Part shown: one piece after another, positions 61,016-64,000 of the stretch
Layout of the letters: each line of letters starts with the position of its first letter
Numbering within the stretch: position 1 is the first letter of the stretch
Assembly (NCBI RefSeq): GCF_000757425.2
Contig: NZ_JPKR02000002.1
Coordinates: 248,001-312,000 of the forward strand
DNA length: 64,000 nucleotides
DNA from: Tatumella morbirosei
GTDB taxonomy: Bacteria; Pseudomonadota; Gammaproteobacteria; Enterobacterales; Enterobacteriaceae
Reading direction: 5' to 3'
Position numbers and translations under genes: made by a program
The notes under the pieces: model-generated
Told to the model about the DNA's origin: nothing
Seen by the model: only the letters and a program-made list of their open reading frames with translations
Databases searched by the model: none

Positions 61016-62008
61016 ATGTCTAAAGTGGTTACCTTTAACCGTACCGGTGGTGCGGAAGTACTGGAAGTAGTAGATGTGGAAGTGCCCGCACCAGCAGCGG
61101 ATGAGGTTCAGATTCGCGTACACGCGATTGGGCTCAATCGTGCAGAAATCATGTACCGCAACGGTCAGTATGTCATTGAGCCAGAATTTCCGGCACGCCT
61201 GGGTTACGAGGCCTCGGGCGTAGTGCAGGCCGTTGGTGAGCTTGTAGAAGGGTTGGTTAACGGAGATCGGGTCAGCGTTATCCCTTCGTTTATGTTTAAT
61301 GAATACGGTATGTACGGTGAACTGGTCAATGCTCCGTTAAATGCTGTGGTGAAGCATCCTGAAAATCTTTCCTTCGAGGAGGCTGCTGCAAGCTGGATGA
61401 TGTATGTCACTGCATATGGCGCGCTGGTTGAATATGGCAACCTTAAGGCTGGTCAGAATGTTGTTATCCGTGCGGCATCAAGCAGTGTAGGCCTGGCTGC
61501 CATACAGATAGCTAACATGCTGGGTGCCAGACCCATTGCTCTTACCCGGACTTCCGAAAAAAGCGAAATGCTTCTTAAATCTGGTGCCACCACAGTTATA
61601 GCGACTGCTGAGCAGGATATGGTTGCGGAAATCAATCATGCGACAGATGGCATTGGGGCGCATATTGTTTTTGATCCTGTCGGTGGTCCGGACGTGGCAA
61701 AACTGACCCAGGTGATGGCACCGCAAGGTATGTTCTTCCAGTACGGGGCGCTCGACAGCCGCGACATGCTTGTGCCTGTCTTTGATATTCTCGGTAAGCA
61801 TCTTACGCTCCGTGGATACGAGTTGTTTGAAATCACGACGAACCCTGAAAAAATGGCACGCGCAAAATCCTTCGTCACCGAAGGGTTACGTTCCGGCAAA
61901 CTGAAACCTGTCATTGATAAAACATTCCCGCTTCAGGATATTGCGGATGCACAGCGCTATATGGAAGCAAATGGACAGGTTGGCAAAATCGTCGTAGTGG
62001 TTGGGTAA
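61016..62008 (+). CDS. Zinc-type alcohol dehydrogenase-like / quinone oxidoreductase (MDR family)
   Basis: The product is 330 aa. GroES-like N-terminal domain (about 1-125; GLNRAEIMYRNGQY, LGYEASGVVQAVG) and a Rossmann domain with the dinucleotide loop AASSSVGLAAIQIA near residue 155, characteristic of NADPH quinone reductase-like MDR enzymes rather than zinc alcohol dehydrogenases. No cysteine-rich structural zinc loop is seen. It lies between the LysR gene and the MBL-fold gene (79 bp), suggesting one transcript. The substrate is unknown. Confidence 0.85.
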   Translation: MSKVVTFNRTGGAEVLEVVDVEVPAPAADEVQIRVHAIGLNRAEIMYRNGQYVIEPEFPARLGYEASGVVQAVGELVEGLVNGDRVSVIPSFMFNEYGMYGELVNAPLNAVVKHPENLSFEEAAASWMMYVTAYGALVEYGNLKAGQNVVIRAASSSVGLAAIQIANMLGARPIALTRTSEKSEMLLKSGATTVIATAEQDMVAEINHATDGIGAHIVFDPVGGPDVAKLTQVMAPQGMFFQYGALDSRDMLVPVFDILGKHLTLRGYELFEITTNPEKMARAKSFVTEGLRSGKLKPVIDKTFPLQDIADAQRYMEANGQVGKIVVVVG

Positions 62009-62087
62009 ACCTTAAACCCACTATGAGAAAGTTGCATTCACCAGTCGGTTTATTTTCTGTAATAACTTCATCGCAGCGGAGTAACAC

Positions 62088-62964
62088 ATGATTTCACAAC
62101 ACAACTGGCAGGCACCGGCCATTAATCGCAAAAAAGTGGGCGATATGGCAGTGACCATGCTTAGTGATGGTTATCTGGACGTATCTTTTGAGTTGTTGTC
62201 CGGGATTGATGGCTCCCGGGCGGAGGCGTTACTCCGGAAGCGTGGTGCACCTGCATCGCCTCGTATTAATATCAACGTATACGTTATTAAGACCCCTGAG
62301 CACACTATCCTGATAGACAGCGGTGCTGGCGGTATCAATGGCTGGGGCGGTCGGCTTCAGGTTGCTCTGGCCGCTGCAGGTATTGACCCACTCGCTATCG
62401 ACACCATTTTACTGACTCACGCGCACCCGGATCATATCGGTGGTCTTGCAGGTCCTCTCCAGACTCCGGTTTTCCGTAATGTCCAACAGCTTTTTGTACA
62501 TGAAAAAGAACTCGCTTTCTGGCGCGATGAAACTATTTCGGCCAGCGCACCTGATGCGTTCAGGCCTTTCTTTGAGGTAGCTAAAAACGCTTTTAACGCG
62601 TACGACGACAAACTGGTGCCTTTCCGTAAGGAAGCAATCCTGCCGGGGATCCAGGCCGTTGAACTGTTTGGCCACACGCCGGGCCACAGCGGATATCTGC
62701 TGGGAGATGAAAAAAGAATCTCTGCTCATCTGGGGCGATATCGTTCATTTCCCGCACGTCCAGGTCGCTCAGCCTGATGTCACTATCGCCTTCGACAGCG
62801 ATCCTGTTGCCGCTGCTGCGGTCCGGAGCAGACTGCTTGACCGCGCTGCGAGTGATAATCTGGCCGTTAGCGGAATGCATTTTAACCTGCCAACTACTGG
62901 TAAGGTTGTGCGAGATGGTAACAGCTTTGCATTGAACTATGACATCTGGTCACCAGTAGTCTGA
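62088..62964 (+). pseudogene. Metallo-beta-lactamase-fold hydrolase, interrupted by a frameshift
   Basis: The first frame (62088-62777) encodes the MBL core: NVYVIKTPEHTILIDSGAGG, the metal motif THAHPDHIGGL and GHTPGHSGYLLGDEK, then leaves the family and ends. The matching C-terminal part is in the next frame (about 62712-62964): SLLIWGDIVHFPHVQVAQPD through FNLPTTGKVVRDG. Reading passes between them if one A is removed from the A6 run at 62710-62715, which restores about 291 aa. It may be a true pseudogene, a slippage-controlled gene or a sequencing error. The catalytic aspartate/histidine after the break would be lost in the truncated form. Confidence 0.8.
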
Positions 62965-62971
62965 ACTTGCC

Positions 62972-62997
62972 CCTTCCCGGCAGATCTTCCGGGAAGG
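62972..62997 (+). terminator. Hairpin after the MBL-fold gene
   Basis: CCTTCCCGG (62972-62980) and CCGGGAAGG (62989-62997) form a perfect 9-bp stem with an 8-nt loop, followed by CATTTCTTACTTTC. It probably ends the oxidoreductase-MBL transcript. Confidence 0.7.
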
Positions 62998-63156
62998 CAT
63001 TTCTTACTTTCACTCGCTTATCTATGGTCTTGTGAATATTTAATATTTTCAGACAAATGGCTTATTAGCACCACGCCCTTGTTCTTTGTTCTTCCCTTGA
63101 GTCCAGGTTTTTTCCTGATTAATATTTTTGTTGCTTGTCTGCCTTTAAAATTTAAC

Positions 63157-63173
63157 GTCCGCTCCTAGCGGAC
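63157..63173 (-). terminator. Hairpin downstream of the integrase remnant
   Basis: GTCCGCT (63157-63163) and AGCGGAC (63167-63173) form a 7-bp stem with a 3-nt loop. Read on the minus strand it is followed by GTTAAATTTT, so it could terminate transcripts from the right-hand genes. The surrounding 62998-63195 is AT-rich with no gene. Confidence 0.5.
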
Positions 63174-63195
63174 TGCCGTATTTATAGAAAGCATC

Positions 63196-63522
63196 TCACC
63201 CAACTACCACCCAATCCTTTCCCCGGTCATCATTATATCTGTCGGTCATTTTTTGGGATTTATGTCCCGGCAGCTTTTGCGTATCCAGTCCCTGTGCCCG
63301 GTACAGACGTTCAGACAGGGAACGCTGTTCATGGAAAGTTGGCGCGGTGCCTTCTGTCCAGGTGATACCGCAGCGGTTTCTGGCTTTTTTAAAGGGGGTT
63401 GTAATCGCGTTGGCCGACACTCTGGCGCTACGGGTGGCTTGAGAGGTGGTGTGACGGAAATGGGCCAGGTACTTACTCAGTACGGCGTCCCGGCATTCGG
63501 CAACTACCTGCCGCAGAAATGC
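63196..63522 (-). pseudogene. 3' remnant of a prophage-type tyrosine integrase
   Basis: An open stretch of 108 codons without a start, closed upstream by an in-frame TAG at 63523-63525. It encodes the catalytic C-terminus of a phage integrase: CRDAVLSKYLAHF, VSANAITTPFKKARNRCG, the HxxR motif in TFHEQRSLSERLY, a His in LPGHKSQKM (normally LLGHK) and the nucleophile Tyr in TDRYNDDRGKDW. The N-terminal two thirds of a normal integrase of about 330-380 aa are absent. It lies 3.6 kb from icd and reads toward it, the same orientation as intE in e14. Confidence 0.85.
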
Positions 63523-63555
63523 CTACAAATATTTTCTTGTTTAATCCCGACCGGA

Positions 63556-63905
63556 TTAATCATACAACCAGCGGCCAGCCTTTGCTGATTCGATCAGCAT
63601 GCGGATAGTGAAATCCGGGACAGGTATTGGCGGAGATTTACTGAAGGGATTCCAGAATAAAGGTGCAGAGGGGTAGTAAGTTTCAATTTTGAAATTTCCC
63701 CGCTCGACATTGAGCTCCCTGAAGAAGTCATTCATCAGATCTTCAACTTCAGTCCCGTTAATACTTAGATCGGTATCCAGATCAGTGTCAGGTTTCAGCT
63801 CTACCTTTTTTTGATTAAACAGATAGATGCCGGCATAAGCCCTACCAGCTTATAAACTCTGTGCTCAATATTTTCGTCCTCTTGCGTCCCTGCTGGATTA
63901 TTCAT
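63556..63905 (-). pseudogene. DUF1493-type protein with a frameshift in an A7 run
   Basis: Translation from the ATG at 63905 gives MNNPAGTQEDENIEHRVYKL and then runs into a stop. The adjacent frame encodes the family body: DTDLSINGTEVEDLMNDFFR, ELNVERGNFKIETYYP and the C-terminus FTIRMLIESAKAGRWLYD. The frames join if one A is added to the A7 run (63806-63812, T on the plus strand), giving about 116 aa. The start overlaps the stop of the upstream paralogue by 8 bp (ATGAATAA). DUF1493 proteins are small and of unknown function. Family assignment is from memory of the conserved C-terminus. Confidence 0.65.
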
Positions 63906-64000
63906 ATAACCAACGTCCCGTTCTGGCTGATTCAGCGAACATTCTGACTGTGAGCGGCCTTTTTAATTGTTTTACAGGTCTTTTTGTAAACCAACTACGA
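63898..64000 (-). CDS. DUF1493-type protein, C-terminal end, partial
   Basis: The final 33 residues before the TAA end in LTVRMFAESARTGRWLYE, clearly paralogous to the C-terminus of the neighbouring gene (FTIRMLIESAKAGRWLYD). The rest lies beyond the window. It forms a tandem, overlapping pair with the frameshifted copy and reads toward the integrase remnant. Confidence 0.65.
   Translation of the reverse strand, partial: RSWFTKRPVKQLKRPLTVRMFAESARTGRWLYE

Noticed and set aside
59554-64000. Duplicate 3' end of icd as attachment-site evidence
   Set aside because: I looked for a second copy of the icd end near the integrase remnant and found none; it could lie beyond the window.

Overview
The window is chromosomal DNA of a flagellated member of the order Enterobacterales. 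Flagellar rod/hook genes, rne, the yceD-rpmF-plsX-fab cluster, mfd, lolCDE, phoPQ, purB and icd follow the E. coli order almost gene for gene, and many proteins are colinear with E. coli to within a few residues. The losses and insertions against that backbone, plus moderate GC, point to an Erwiniaceae-type genus (Tatumella or Pantoea/Erwinia relatives). That placement is inference, and the genus is not decided here.

Layout. 1-8.5 kb: end of flgD, flgEFGHIJ, a sigma-28-type promoter and flgKL. 8.5-12.3 kb: rne on the minus strand with a long 5' leader, divergent from rluC. 13.5-15.6 kb: the periplasmic alpha-amylase malS, inserted between rluC and yceF. 16.3-22.5 kb: yceD-rpmF-plsX-fabHDG-acpP-fabF, the phospholipid and fatty-acid starter cluster. 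22.6-27.1 kb: pabC-mltG-tmk-holB-ycfH. 27.3-30.6 kb: hinT-ycfL-lpoB-thiK-nagZ. 30.7-33 kb: ndh with an FNR-like site, then ycfJ. 33-40 kb: mfd, then lolCDE. ptsG/fhuE, ycfP and ycfQRS, which sit between these genes in E. coli, are absent from this neighbourhood.

40-45.3 kb is accessory. It holds a sulfonate-type ABC importer (ssuB, ssuC and two different substrate-binding proteins), divergent from an FMNH2-dependent monooxygenase of the SfnG dimethyl-sulfone type. A sigma-54-like -24/-12 element lies upstream of sfnG. The module occupies the place of nagK between lolE and cobB and probably supplies organosulfur compounds as a sulfur source. 45.6-57.9 kb: cobB, an orphan methyltransferase, an orphan potA (potBCD missing), pepT, roxA, phoQ-phoP with a PhoP autoregulatory box, purB, hflD, mnmA, nudJ and rluE. 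58.3 kb: icd.

Downstream of icd, the target of e14-type integration in E. coli, lies an island-like tail. It contains a LysR regulator, an MDR-family oxidoreductase, a metallo-beta-lactamase-fold gene broken by a frameshift in an A6 run, the 3' remnant of a tyrosine integrase, and two tandem DUF1493-type genes. The first of those two is frameshifted in an A7 run. The least explained parts are this tail, the sfnG/ssu module with its possible sigma-54 control, and the orphan potA. I saw no tRNA, rRNA, CRISPR array or intact insertion sequence.
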